From: Mojavia pulchra JT2-VF2
Lineage (GTDB): Bacteria; Cyanobacteriota; Cyanobacteriia; Cyanobacteriales; Nostocaceae
DNA length: 64,000 nucleotides
Reading direction: 5' to 3'
Assembly: GCA_019359325.1 (NCBI GenBank)
Contig: JAHHHN010000001.1
Location: 248,001 to 312,000, forward strand
A program made the position numbers and the translations under genes. Position 1 is the first letter of the stretch; every line of letters starts with the position of its first letter. Below the pieces are notes generated by a model that saw only the letters and a program-made list of their open reading frames with translations, did no database searches and was not told where the DNA came from. Shown in pieces: positions 55,416 through 64,000 of this stretch.

Positions 55416-58400
55416 TCAGTTAATTGACCGTTTGATCGGAATTTGTATCCAGAACTCAGTACCTTTACCAGCTTCGGAAAAACATTGAATTTGACCGCTG
55501 TGTTTTTCGACAATAATTTGGTAACTAATAGATAATCCTAGACCAGTTCCTTTACCAGGTTCTTTAGTGGTATAAAAAGGATCGAAAATGCGCGATCGCA
55601 TACTTTCAGGAATCCCACAACCATTATCAGCAATGCTGATCAAAATAGAATTTCCTTCTATAAGTTCTGTAGAAATTCTAATTTGAGGATTACTAATGCA
55701 TTGTCCTATAGCATCTGAGTGTTCTAGAGCATCAATCGCATTACTGAGAACATTCATAAATACCTGATTCATCTGGGCGGCGTAGCACTCCACATCGGGC
55801 AATTCACCGTATTTCTTAACTATTTCTACAGGAAGAGAATTACCTTGTGGTTTGAGGCGATGTTTTAAAATTAACAAAGTGCTGTCAATACCGTCATGAA
55901 TATTAACAGGCTTCATTTCTGCTTCATCCAGGCGTGAAAAATTGCGTAAAGATAGCACTAATTCACTAATACGTTCTGCTCCTATAGTCATTGAAGCGAG
56001 AATTTTGGGTAAATCTTGAGCAATAAAGTCTAAATCTAGTTCTATTGTTTTATTTTTAACTTCTGCTGTTGGTTCAGGATAGGTTAGCTGATAAATGTGT
56101 AGCAATTTCAGCAAATTTTCAGTGTACTCACTAACATAGGCAATGTTGCCATAGATAAAATTAATCGGGTTGTTAATTTCATGTGCTACCCCAGCAACCA
56201 ACTGCCCCAGCCCAGCCATTTTCTCACTTTGAATCAACTGGCTTTGAGTTTGCTGCAATTCTTGGAGAGTTACCTTGAGTTCTTCCCTTTGACGCTGAGT
56301 CTGTTCGAGCAATTCTGCTTGCTGGAGTCCTACTCCTAATTGAGTGCCAATCTGTACTAGCAAATCTACTTCATCTTCTTGCCAATCACGAGGATTCCTA
56401 TTTTGATAAGCTGCTAGTAATCCCCAGAGTTTATCGCCCTGAAAAATCGGCACAATCATATATGCCCTAGCTTGCATTTGCTCGATCACGGCAATATGAC
56501 AAATGGAAGAATTGGTGTTGTAAATATCATCAATAACAAGATTTTTCCCTTTGGCGTAGTCTCCTCCTTGGGTTTGTTGTAAGTAATCATCTGCAATCAC
56601 AGGTGTAATTTTTTCCACTGGTGGCCAACCCTCGGCTAGGGACTCAGCAACAAACTTACCACTCCAATCAGAACAGAAGCGATAGATTAGCACTCGATCA
56701 ACTTCCAATAGCTGCCGCACTTCTTGTGTACTGGTGGCAAAGATATTGTTAATGTCAAGAGACTGCCGAATTTTCTCAACAGTTGTGGCTAGTGCCTTTT
56801 CTCGTTCAGCTGCTTTAGCCAATTTCTCGGCTTGTATCTGCATCTGTTTTAGAGATTCTGCCTGCTGTAATGCTACCCCTATTTGCACGCCCACTTGTGC
56901 CAACAAATTAATTTCCTCATCTTGCCAATAACGGGGTTGTGAGTTTTGATAAGCTACTAGCAATCCCCACAGTTTCTCACCTTGGGAAATCGGCACAAAA
57001 ACTTCATTGCGGGCATACTTGCCTGCCTGTGTTCCTTGCAACAGCAGGCGTTCTGTCATCGGTTGGGACTTAACTATTGGTGTCCAGCCATCAACAATCG
57101 AATCAGCGACAAATTCACCACTCCAATCAGGATAAAAGCGATAAATGGCTACTCGTTCTACCTCCAGCAAGCGTCGGACTTCTTGAGTTGTAGCTTTAAA
57201 TATTGTGTCGATATCTAAAGACTGACGAATCTTGTCTACGGTGTTAGCCAGTGCCCTTTGCCTTTCCGCGGCTTTGGTGAGTTCTGCTGCTTGGGTCTGT
57301 GTATGGTGTAAGAATTCCGCTTGCTGCAAAGCCACACCAAGTTGAACGCCAATTTGGTTGAGCAAGTAGACTTCATCCTCCTGCCAATTCCGAGATTCTG
57401 AGTTTTGGTAAACTGCTAACAAGCCCCAGAGCTTTTGATTGTAGCGAATGGCAATGATTACATAAGCTTTTGCCTGATAGGCCTCTAAGATTTTAATGTA
57501 GCAGTTACTAAAGCCAGCATTATAGATGTCGTTACAAATACGGTATGTTTTACCTTGGGAAAAGCTGCCGCCCTTTGTATCTTGTAAGTATGTATCTGCT
57601 GGGAATTTAGCTAAATCTTTCAAGCTACATTCGCTGATATCTTCACACAATTCGGGTCGCTCTAACTGCTCTTGCATGAGGGAAGTCCAGCCCTCTGCCA
57701 CTGATTCAAATACGAATTCACCACTCCAATCAGGATTAAAGCGATAAATTGCTACACGGTCAGCGTTCAGCAGATGTTTGATTTCTTGGGTACTCGTGCG
57801 GAAAATATATTCTAAATCAAGGGACTGACGAATTTTTTCAACGGTTGTAGCTATAGTTTTCTGCCATTCTGCTGCTTTTTCTCTAGCTGTTGCTTGAGCT
57901 AGTTGTGCCGACTGTAATTTCACCTGTTCCAGGTAATCTGCTTGCTGCAATGCAATTCCTAAATGCTCGGCAATTTGTTGCACAAACTCGATTTCGGAGA
58001 CTGCCCATTGCCGAGTACCACTACACTGATGAATACATAGTAATCCCCATAAATTTTTACTCTTCATTAGGGGGGTAACTATACTGGCACGTACTTGTAA
58101 CCTTTCGAGAATTTGGGCATGGCAATCACTGACATTAGCTTGATAGATATCAGCCATTGCCTTAACTCGACCTTGCTTATACAGTTCTGCAAACTCCGTT
58201 GCAAAGCAGCGATCGCGTAGTTTAGCAGCCATTGCCGAACCCCATTCTGCCGCTACATCTTCGTAAATGAATTCTCCCTCCCAGTCTAATTCTGGGTAAA
58301 AGCAGAATACTCCAACTCGGTCAGTTTTGATTAATTGACGGACTTCGGTGACTGTAGTGGTAAAGATTGTTGCTAAATCAAGAGACTCTCGAATCCGAGA

Positions 58401-59042
58401 AATTATCCTATTTAAGGTTTTATGAAGTTCTGCTTGATATCTTGCTTCTGTGAGTAAATCAATATGTTGTAGTGCTACTCCCAAATGTTGGGCAATTTGA
58501 TTGACAAACTCTATTTCAGTAGCTTGCCAGTCACGAGATCCACTGCATTGATGAATACATAGCAAGCCCCATAATTCATTACCCTTGAGTAAGGGTGCAA
58601 CGACATTTGCCCGTATTTGAAATTTTGTTAAAGTTTCGATGTAACACTCACTGAAATTACCTTGATAGATATCAGCAATAGCATTAACACGGCCTTGTTT
58701 GTATAACTCAGCAAACCTCAGACTAAAGCAGCGATCGTGGAGTCTATTTGCTAGCGCTGAATTCCATTCTGAGCCTACATCCTCATGTACAAATTCCCCT
58801 TCCCATTCCAGTTCAGGATAAAAACGGAACACCCCAACCCGATCAGCTTTGAGCAATTGGCGCACTTCAGTAACTGTAGTTTTAAAAATAGTTTCTATGT
58901 CTAGAGATTCACGAATTCTGGCGATGACTCTAGCTAAGGCTTTTTGTTTCTCACCCTGAAGTTGGCAGGCACTTATATCTAGTTGAAACTCTTGTTGCTC
59001 TGTAGTTGCTTCTAGAGGTTTTATGGTGATATTTTCTTCCAT
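55416..59042 (-). CDS. Soluble histidine kinase with five tandem GAF domains (cyanobacteriochrome-like)
   Basis: 1208 residues, no membrane helix. Five GAF domains lie at about 36-195, 210-370, 400-575, 605-735 and 750-912. GAF1 has DRCF (Cys105) and a second Cys in SECY (Cys133). GAF2 has DRCF (Cys279) and DCH (Cys307-His308). GAF3 has NCY (Cys514), GAF4 has no such Cys and is shortened, and GAF5 has ICH (Cys848-His849). The 28-residue spacing of the two Cys in GAF1 and GAF2 matches DXCF cyanobacteriochromes, which bind a bilin. A HisKA motif GVAHEINNPINF (His954) and HATPase boxes (NAIDAL, DNGCGIPESM, GTGLGLSISYQI) follow. Light sensing is inferred; no output receiver is adjacent. Confidence 0.9.
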   Translation of the reverse strand: MEENITIKPLEATTEQQEFQLDISACQLQGEKQKALARVIARIRESLDIETIFKTTVTEVRQLLKADRVGVFRFYPELEWEGEFVHEDVGSEWNSALANRLHDRCFSLRFAELYKQGRVNAIADIYQGNFSECYIETLTKFQIRANVVAPLLKGNELWGLLCIHQCSGSRDWQATEIEFVNQIAQHLGVALQHIDLLTEARYQAELHKTLNRIISRIRESLDLATIFTTTVTEVRQLIKTDRVGVFCFYPELDWEGEFIYEDVAAEWGSAMAAKLRDRCFATEFAELYKQGRVKAMADIYQANVSDCHAQILERLQVRASIVTPLMKSKNLWGLLCIHQCSGTRQWAVSEIEFVQQIAEHLGIALQQADYLEQVKLQSAQLAQATAREKAAEWQKTIATTVEKIRQSLDLEYIFRTSTQEIKHLLNADRVAIYRFNPDWSGEFVFESVAEGWTSLMQEQLERPELCEDISECSLKDLAKFPADTYLQDTKGGSFSQGKTYRICNDIYNAGFSNCYIKILEAYQAKAYVIIAIRYNQKLWGLLAVYQNSESRNWQEDEVYLLNQIGVQLGVALQQAEFLHHTQTQAAELTKAAERQRALANTVDKIRQSLDIDTIFKATTQEVRRLLEVERVAIYRFYPDWSGEFVADSIVDGWTPIVKSQPMTERLLLQGTQAGKYARNEVFVPISQGEKLWGLLVAYQNSQPRYWQDEEINLLAQVGVQIGVALQQAESLKQMQIQAEKLAKAAEREKALATTVEKIRQSLDINNIFATSTQEVRQLLEVDRVLIYRFCSDWSGKFVAESLAEGWPPVEKITPVIADDYLQQTQGGDYAKGKNLVIDDIYNTNSSICHIAVIEQMQARAYMIVPIFQGDKLWGLLAAYQNRNPRDWQEDEVDLLVQIGTQLGVGLQQAELLEQTQRQREELKVTLQELQQTQSQLIQSEKMAGLGQLVAGVAHEINNPINFIYGNIAYVSEYTENLLKLLHIYQLTYPEPTAEVKNKTIELDLDFIAQDLPKILASMTIGAERISELVLSLRNFSRLDEAEMKPVNIHDGIDSTLLILKHRLKPQGNSLPVEIVKKYGELPDVECYAAQMNQVFMNVLSNAIDALEHSDAIGQCISNPQIRISTELIEGNSILISIADNGCGIPESMRSRIFDPFYTTKEPGKGTGLGLSISYQIIVEKHSGQIQCFSEAGKGTEFWIQIPIKRSIN

Positions 59043-59233
59043 TGCTGGTGGGTTTCTATAAGCGTCTTATATTTCATAATTCCCCCAGCAACTAAAAAGG
59101 TAACAGCAAGGATAATTTATCTATCTTAAGTAGTAGATATAAAAGTTTATAAAAATTTAGGAACCCGATAGTATCAGGTTCCTACAAAGCATTTTTGACT
59201 ACAAAAAACTAAGTTAAATATATTGCGAAGGAA

Positions 59234-59395
59234 TTATCGCCGCTTAGGAGGGCTGCGACGAAGTTCGCGTTTTTCCGCTTCTTGACGACGGCGATCGCGC
59301 CAATCTGTCAGGGTTAGATAACTAACTCCGCCAGTTACTGCTACTAGCAAGATTACGGCTACTAAAGCCAAAATACTCAGGAATGGACTTTCCAC
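59234..59395 (-). CDS. 53-residue single-helix membrane protein next to petN
   Basis: GTG start at 59395, stop at 59234. The protein begins VESPFLSILALVAVILLVAV, has one transmembrane helix (about 6-26), then a TDWRDRRRQEAEKRELRR basic tail. It lies 7 bases past the petN stop in the same direction, so it is probably cotranscribed. I do not recognise a named photosynthesis subunit. Small size, helix and linkage suggest an auxiliary thylakoid protein. Confidence 0.7.
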   Translation of the reverse strand: MESPFLSILALVAVILLVAVTGGVSYLTLTDWRDRRRQEAEKRELRRSPPKRR

Positions 59396-59402
59396 GATTC
59401 TT

Positions 59403-59492
59403 CTATAGTCCGTTACGTCCCCAAACTACCATTGCAATTGACCAAGTGAATACAACCAACAGTGATACCCATCCCAGTGTCAAAATCGCCAT
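59403..59492 (-). CDS. petN: Cytochrome b6f complex subunit PetN
   Basis: 29 residues, ATG 59492 to TAG 59403. The translation begins [18 protein letters not shown] and ends MVVWGRNGL, the highly conserved PetN sequence of cyanobacteria and plastids. It is one of the small single-helix subunits that stabilise the cytochrome b6f dimer between the photosystems. Too short for usual gene-finding cut-offs. It heads a small unit with the 53-residue gene. Confidence 0.95.
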   Translation of the reverse strand: MAILTLGWVSLLVVFTWSIAMVVWGRNGL

Positions 59493-59590
59493 AGTCCCAC
59501 TTCTGAAATAATTACAAAACGTTTCTAATATTTATCATACTGGGAAAGGCAGTTGATTACTCAACAGCATTTGCAGGGAAGTTGCACATT

Positions 59591-60055
59591 GTGAATAAAA
59601 TTTCAAATCCTCAACTGATGGTGGAGCGCCTAGAATCCCTGAAAGCTGGCATAATTGGGGGTTTTTCCTTGGGTTTAGCTTTTACGCTCACCAGTCTTGT
59701 AAATAATCTAGTGTTAGTAAAGTATTTTTCGATACTGGAAAATTGGAAAATTGAGCCGTTAAATTTAAACTTTTTACTAAGTGCGGCGATCGCTTGTTTC
59801 TCTGGTTTGCTGTTTGGTGTCACTTACCGCTATATCATCCGCCAAGACAAAAATCCTCAACTCAAAGTCGGTGGTGTGTTGGCCTTTGGCTTGGTGCGGG
59901 GATTAACTCAGATCGAAGTTGGTTGGAATGCCACGACTACAGCTTTACCGTATTTGGTGCTAGCTGGGGAAAGTGTATTGTGGTTTGCGATCGCTGCGAT
60001 CGCAGTTGATATCGCAATGCAACTCGGCTGGGTTAAGCCTTTTCTATCTACCTAA
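59591..60055 (+). CDS. Conserved-looking cyanobacterial integral membrane protein
   Basis: 154 residues from GTG 59591, preceded by GGGAAG about ten bases earlier; ATG 59618 is the alternative. Four hydrophobic helices are visible (about 20-42, 58-80, 92-108 region, 124-148). Recognisable phrases are GIIGGFSLGLAFTLTSLVNN, FGVTYRYIIRQDKNPQLKVG and VLAFGLVRGLTQIEVGW. No functional family can be named. Divergent from petN with a 98-base spacer that should hold both promoters. Confidence 0.7.
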   Translation: MNKISNPQLMVERLESLKAGIIGGFSLGLAFTLTSLVNNLVLVKYFSILENWKIEPLNLNFLLSAAIACFSGLLFGVTYRYIIRQDKNPQLKVGGVLAFGLVRGLTQIEVGWNATTTALPYLVLAGESVLWFAIAAIAVDIAMQLGWVKPFLST

Positions 60056-60566
60056 ATTTTCGTTCTTAGAACAAAAACGTGGTTCATTTTTCCTTGATCA
60101 TTGCGTAAGTCCTAGCCACAATTGCGAATACTGAATCGGTGTTCTAGCAGCCACCATTGATGTTTAGCTATTAGTGGCATAGGAGACTTTAAGATTTTTA
60201 GCTTGAAAACGTCTGCTAAATATGAAAAATAGTAAGCTTTTAACCATCAGGAAGCATTTCTATAAAAACTAAAAATTTTATACCCATTAAGGAAGTTATT
60301 TATTATAGTTGCATCTATCCTGAGAAAGTTGTTTATTTAATTAAAAAGAAATTAATTTACATTTATAACAGTAGCTTTTAACTGTCTAAGTAAATAGTTT
60401 ATTCCTTATTGAAGGGAGTGTTGGATATTTAAAATTTTTAGCAAATATTACTTAATTTTAACTAAGCGTAATATTTGCTAAAAGGTAACGTAAAATAATC
60501 CTTTTAAAGGTATTCGATGTTTTCATTTCCTAATAATTATTACCACTAGCGATCGCTACATTGATA
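60056..60566. other. Intergenic region upstream of the sugar ABC operon
   Basis: About 510 AT-rich bases. The main feature is the perfect 16-bp inverted repeat at 60436-60483. No RNA gene or frame is seen. Confidence 0.5.
60436..60483. promoter_or_regulatory. Perfect 16-bp inverted repeat ahead of the sugar transporter operon
   Basis: The left arm 60436-60451 (TTTTAGCAAATATTAC) is the exact reverse complement of the right arm 60468-60483, with a 16-base AT-rich spacer. It lies 83 bases before the binding-protein start. It could be an operator for a dimeric repressor or an mRNA hairpin. No T-run follows on the plus strand, so it is not a standard terminator for that strand. Confidence 0.5.
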
Positions 60567-61886
60567 ATGTTGTACCGAAAGCCAATAAACAAGCTGCAAA
60601 AATTCATCCAAAAACAAGGTTTTTTGCATGTAGGAATTTTTCTGGCAATTTTGTTGAGTATCATATTGTTCAGTTGGGTAGCACTCTCGCAGCGACCAGT
60701 TACCCTCAATCTGTTAATGACTGCCCCTGATGCCCAACCTTGGAGGCAAGGTTTGATTAGAGACTTCGAGGCTGAGAACCCTGGCATTCGCATTAACCTG
60801 ATTGAAGGGCCGAATGCCACAAATTTGCTCGAAGACCTGTATACATCATCTTTTATCTTGGGTGAATCTCCTTATGACCTAGTAAATATGGATGTCATCT
60901 GGACACCCAAGTTTGCTGCTGCTGGATGGTTACGACCCTTAGACGATCGCGTTTCTAAAGAGGAGTTGGCAGTATTTTCGCCCAAGGATGTAGAAGGGGG
61001 ACGTTACCAAGGCAAGCTGTACCGCATTCCAGTGCGTTCTGACGTGGGAATGCTCTACTACCGAGAAGATTTACTCAAAGAAGCAGGATTGAAGCCGCCA
61101 GAAACCTTTGAGGATTTGATGCGAATTTCCCAAGCCTTGCAGAAGAAAGACGAAGTGAATTGGGGCTATCTTTGGCAAGGACGCCAATATGAAGGACTCG
61201 TGGCGATGTTTATAGAAGTCCTCGATGGCTTTGGTGGTTTCTGGGTTAATCCCGACACGCTCGAAGTTGGGCTAGATCGACCAGAAACATTACGAGCTAT
61301 TGAGTTTCTGCGTAGTACCGTCAGGGAGGGCGTTTCTCCTCCTGGAGTCACAACCTACCAGGAAGAAGATACCCGGCGCTTGTTCCAAAGTGGTCAAGTG
61401 GCATTTTTACGCAGTTGGCCCTATGCATGGCCTTTAGCCCAGGCAGAAAATTCGCCAATCCAAGGCAAAATAGCTATTAAACCAATGGTTCATGCTCCAG
61501 GTCAGACGGGGGCAGCTTGTCTAGGGGGCTGGGGTTTAGGAATTGCTAGAACCTCTAGACATCCCGAAGAAGCTTGGAAAGCAATTCAATATTTTACCAG
61601 TAGGGAAGCACAACGCCGATTCATATTGACCGCAGGTTATGTGCCCAGTCGTCGGGATTTGTTTACAGACCCAGAGATTGTTGCCAAATACCCCCACTAT
61701 CCCCAATTACTGGAAGTCGTGAACAATGCAGTTTTACGTCCACCAATCGCACAATATGCTCAAACATCAGATATTTTGCAACGTTATCTCAGCGCGGCGC
61801 TATCCGGTCGGATGAATCCTGAACGAGCAATGCAAGCTGCTGCTGCTGAAACGCGCCGACTGCTAGAAGCTGGAAGAAAAGGATGA
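60567..61886 (+). CDS. ABC sugar transporter, extracellular substrate-binding protein (CUT1)
   Basis: 439 residues from ATG 60567; a TTG two codons earlier is in frame. An N-terminal signal/anchor lies at about 19-42 (LHVGIFLAILLSIILFSWVA). The family 1 solute-binding fold is shown by VTLNLLMTAPDAQPWRQGLI, DFEAENPGIRINLIEG, YDLVNMDVIWTPKFAAAGWL, YRIPVRSDVGMLYYREDLLK and GGWGLGIARTSRHPEEAWKA. It captures an oligosaccharide or polyol; which one cannot be told from sequence. It is followed by two permeases and an ATPase in the same direction, a complete CUT1 set. Confidence 0.92.
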   Translation: MLYRKPINKLQKFIQKQGFLHVGIFLAILLSIILFSWVALSQRPVTLNLLMTAPDAQPWRQGLIRDFEAENPGIRINLIEGPNATNLLEDLYTSSFILGESPYDLVNMDVIWTPKFAAAGWLRPLDDRVSKEELAVFSPKDVEGGRYQGKLYRIPVRSDVGMLYYREDLLKEAGLKPPETFEDLMRISQALQKKDEVNWGYLWQGRQYEGLVAMFIEVLDGFGGFWVNPDTLEVGLDRPETLRAIEFLRSTVREGVSPPGVTTYQEEDTRRLFQSGQVAFLRSWPYAWPLAQAENSPIQGKIAIKPMVHAPGQTGAACLGGWGLGIARTSRHPEEAWKAIQYFTSREAQRRFILTAGYVPSRRDLFTDPEIVAKYPHYPQLLEVVNNAVLRPPIAQYAQTSDILQRYLSAALSGRMNPERAMQAAAAETRRLLEAGRKG

Positions 61887-61967
61887 ATCAAGGCAGATGG
61901 CAGGGGAAATAACTATGAATAACTCTTGCCCAATGCCCGATGCCCTAAGACAAATAACAAATGACTA

Positions 61968-62876
61968 ATGGCTAATTCACATACACTCCGAGGCCGGGAA
62001 CAACAGACAGCTTGGATATTACTAACACCCGCACTGCTGCTGCTGTTGTTTGTATTTGCCTATCCAATTTTACGAGCATTCTGGTTAAGTGTATTTACTA
62101 GGAACCTGGGAACAGAGTTACAACCCGTATTCTCTGGTTTGGAAAATTATGTGCGGATGGCGGGGGATGGCCGTTTTTGGCAGAGTCTCTGGGCAACAAC
62201 CGTGTTCACAACAGCATCCGTAATATCAGAACTACTGCTAGGACTGGGGATTGCCTTGGTTCTCAATCAGGCGTTTTTTGGCCGGGGTATAGTGCGTACA
62301 ACCGCTATTTTACCTTGGGCTTTGCCTACTGCTTTGATTGGTCTGGCGTGGGCTTGGATTTTTAACGACCAGTTTGGGGTTGTAAATGATATTCTGCGGC
62401 GGTTGGGACTGATTGAAACTGGGATTAACTGGTTAGGAGATCCAACGTTAGCAATGATAGCAGTAGTTTTTGCTGATGTTTGGAAAACCACACCCTTTAT
62501 CAGTATCTTGCTGTTGGCTGGCTTACAGTCGATATCAAAAGACCTCTATGAAGCTTACTCGGTTGATGGAGCAACTGCTTGGCAAAGCTTCCGCAATATT
62601 ACCCTGCCACTGCTGCTGCCGCAAATCTTAATTGCAGTGCTATTTCGGTTTGCTCAAGCTTTCGGGATTTTTGACTTAATTGCTGTGATGACTGGGGGTG
62701 GCCCTGGTGGTGCTACAGAAGTGGTGTCATTGTACATCTACTCTACGGTGATGCGCTACTTAGATTTTGGTTATGGAGCAGCCCTTGTAGTGGTGACATT
62801 TTTAATATTGATTGCTGCGGTGGCGATCGCTAGTTTCTTGCTTAACAAATACCGTGCCAAATCAGGAGCCATTTAA
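61968..62876 (+). CDS. ABC sugar transporter permease, MalF/UgpA type
   Basis: 302 residues with six membrane helices. The EAA loop that docks the ATPase reads LYEAYSVDGATAWQSFRNIT LPLL (about 198-221), and the end of the chain has GGPGGATEVVSLYIYSTVMR, typical of the first CUT1 permease. It pairs with the next gene, which begins three bases after its stop, to form the transmembrane channel. Confidence 0.93.
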   Translation: MANSHTLRGREQQTAWILLTPALLLLLFVFAYPILRAFWLSVFTRNLGTELQPVFSGLENYVRMAGDGRFWQSLWATTVFTTASVISELLLGLGIALVLNQAFFGRGIVRTTAILPWALPTALIGLAWAWIFNDQFGVVNDILRRLGLIETGINWLGDPTLAMIAVVFADVWKTTPFISILLLAGLQSISKDLYEAYSVDGATAWQSFRNITLPLLLPQILIAVLFRFAQAFGIFDLIAVMTGGGPGGATEVVSLYIYSTVMRYLDFGYGAALVVVTFLILIAAVAIASFLLNKYRAKSGAI

Positions 62877-62879
62877 CCG

Positions 62880-63764
62880 ATGAGTATAACTCCACAAGCA
62901 GTTCCAACGACTCCAAAACGAACGGGGGAAACCAAGTTTTCTCTTAAAAAAATCTTGCTGCTAATCGCAGTTGTATTAGTGGTGCTATTCAGCCTAGCGC
63001 CAGCCCTATGGCAATTGCTGACCTCGTTTAAAGTCAATGAGGATATTGCCGCCGTTCCTACTGTTTATTTTCCTACACGATTTACTTTCAATCACTACAT
63101 TGAGTTATTCACCCGTCGTCCATTTTGGCGCTACATCTTCAACAGTGCCTTGGTGTCGATTATTTCTACAGCTGTATCTTTAGCGATCGGCGCACCTGCT
63201 GCCTATGCTCTGGCACGGTTACGCCCTTGGGGTGGACAAGTTATCCTTGCGGCTGTTCTGATTGTGACTTTATTTCCAGGAATTCTCTTATTCTTGGGAC
63301 TGTTAGAAATTATCCAGGCACTCAGACTGGGCAACAACTATCTGGCGCTGATTATACCCTACACTGCCATCAATTTGCCGCTGACAATTCTAGTCCTGAG
63401 AAGCTTTTTTCAACAATTACCGAAAGACTTGGAAGATTCCGCTAGGGTCGATGGCTACAACACCTTTCAACTTTTGTGGCAAATCGTCCTACCAATGACT
63501 CTTCCCGCCTTGGTGACTACTGGAATTCTCACCTTTATTTTTGCTTGGAATGAGTTTATCTTCGCTCTCACGTTTATGACTCGTGAAGAGTTGAAGACGA
63601 TTCCCGTTGCTGCTGCTCAATTGGGTGGTGCGACAGTATATGAAATTCCCTACGGCCCGATCGCCGCTGCAACTGTCGTGGGGACTGTGCCCTTAGTTTT
63701 ACTAGTTTTGTTTTTCCAACGCAGAATTGTCCAAGGTCTTACCGCTGGTGCTGTAAAAGGATAA
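62880..63764 (+). CDS. ABC sugar transporter permease, MalG/UgpE type
   Basis: 294 residues, six helices. It starts with a polar N-tail, then LIAVVLVVLFSLAPALWQLL. The EAA loop is DLEDSARVDGYNTFQLLWQI (about 185-204), followed by FAWNEFIFALTFMTRE, and the C-terminus has the typical QRRIVQGLTAGAVKG ending. The second half of the heterodimeric channel. The ATPase gene follows after five bases. Confidence 0.94.
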   Translation: MSITPQAVPTTPKRTGETKFSLKKILLLIAVVLVVLFSLAPALWQLLTSFKVNEDIAAVPTVYFPTRFTFNHYIELFTRRPFWRYIFNSALVSIISTAVSLAIGAPAAYALARLRPWGGQVILAAVLIVTLFPGILLFLGLLEIIQALRLGNNYLALIIPYTAINLPLTILVLRSFFQQLPKDLEDSARVDGYNTFQLLWQIVLPMTLPALVTTGILTFIFAWNEFIFALTFMTREELKTIPVAAAQLGGATVYEIPYGPIAAATVVGTVPLVLLVLFFQRRIVQGLTAGAVKG

Positions 63765-63769
63765 GAAAA

Positions 63770-64000
63770 ATGGCTAAACTTGAGCTTATAAATTTGAATA
63801 AAACTTTTAATCCCAAAGTCGTCCCTGTCAAAGACGTTAGCTTAACTGTAAATAACGATGAATTTCTCACTTTACTTGGCCCTTCTGGCTGTGGCAAATC
63901 CACCGTTTTACGCATGATTGCGGGTCTTGAAGAACCTACTCGTGGTCAGATCAAAATTGGCAATGTGGATGTCACCCATAAGCGAGCAGCCGATCGCAAC
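63770..64000 (+). CDS. ABC sugar transporter ATP-binding protein, MalK/UgpC type (3' end outside window)
   Basis: Only the first 77 codons are present. It starts MAKLELINLNKTFNPKVVPV and reaches the Walker A GPSGCGKST (about residues 41-49), then LRMIAGLEEPTRGQI and the beginning of the Q-loop region. This matches MalK-like ATPases that energise CUT1 sugar importers and completes the operon begun at 60567. Confidence 0.93.
   Translation, partial: MAKLELINLNKTFNPKVVPVKDVSLTVNNDEFLTLLGPSGCGKSTVLRMIAGLEEPTRGQIKIGNVDVTHKRAADRN

Noticed and set aside
1-64000. tRNA, rRNA, tmRNA, transposase or integrase genes
   Set aside because: Looked for T-arm wording and transposase-like frames; none was convincing.

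Overview
The window is chromosomal DNA of a filamentous, heterocyst-type cyanobacterium (Nostocales, Nostoc-like). Evidence: dense HIP1 octamers (GCGATCGC), a C-terminal rpoC2, the cytochrome b6f gene petN, a cyanobacterial-type glutamate-cysteine ligase, a CAAD-domain protein, multi-GAF/PAS signalling kinases, S-layer-homology proteins, heptanucleotide STRR repeats and many small palindromic repeats. No rRNA, tRNA, CRISPR array, complete IS element or phage was seen.

Layout. 1-1.43 kb: 3' end of rpoC2 with a perfect-stem terminator. 1.6-16.6 kb: a cellulose locus. A leftward GH5 endoglucanase carrying a CBM2 cellulose-binding domain and two unrecognised membrane-anchored proteins precede a rightward run: outer-membrane barrel, TPR protein (ATGA overlap), GH8 endoglucanase (BcsZ-like), BcsB and BcsA with a PilZ (c-di-GMP) domain. 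The barrel and TPR genes together look like a BcsC split in two. 17-25.5 kb: small accessory genes (conserved hypothetical, GIY-YIG protein, SLH protein, CAAD membrane protein, pentapeptide-repeat protein, epoxide-hydrolase-like enzyme, DUF1206 membrane protein, GH10-like hydrolase, DUF2358 protein, truncated HigA-like antitoxin). 25.6-27.8 kb: a NERD-nuclease/UvrD-helicase gene broken by a single in-frame TGA. 28-31 kb: uvrA. 31.2-39.2 kb: a tail-anchored TPR protein with 62-residue tandem repeats, a five-PAS hybrid histidine kinase, a Uma2-type nuclease followed by about 20 copies of a 21-bp repeat, and a Ser/Thr kinase. 39.4-44.7 kb: alpha/beta hydrolase, SLH protein, MscS channel and histone-deacetylase-family enzyme.

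44.8-51.1 kb: the most interesting part, an overlapping two-gene cassette. The first gene is a giant SF1 (DNA2/NAM7, COG1112-like) helicase with an IF-2 N-terminal-like domain and a roughly 750-residue insertion between Walker A and Walker B. The second is a phospholipase-D-type nuclease with one HxKx4D motif. The pair recalls Mokosh-type antiphage systems but with a different domain set. A roughly 80-bp degenerate copy of the histone-deacetylase gene that lies upstream of the cassette sits just downstream of it, so the cassette is bracketed by related sequence.

51.6-55.0 kb: gshA, a gap with three terminator-like hairpins that may hold small RNAs, and a GH57 glycogen branching enzyme. 55.4-59.5 kb: a soluble histidine kinase with five GAF domains, two of DXCF cyanobacteriochrome type, then two very short genes (an unnamed 53-residue membrane protein and petN). 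59.6-64.0 kb: a membrane protein and the start of a CUT1 sugar ABC transporter operon (binding protein, two permeases, ATPase cut by the window edge) preceded by a perfect 16-bp inverted repeat.

Functional themes are extracellular polysaccharide synthesis and trimming, light/redox and two-component signalling, sugar uptake and glycogen metabolism, DNA repair, and a sprinkling of intact and decaying defence-like genes.
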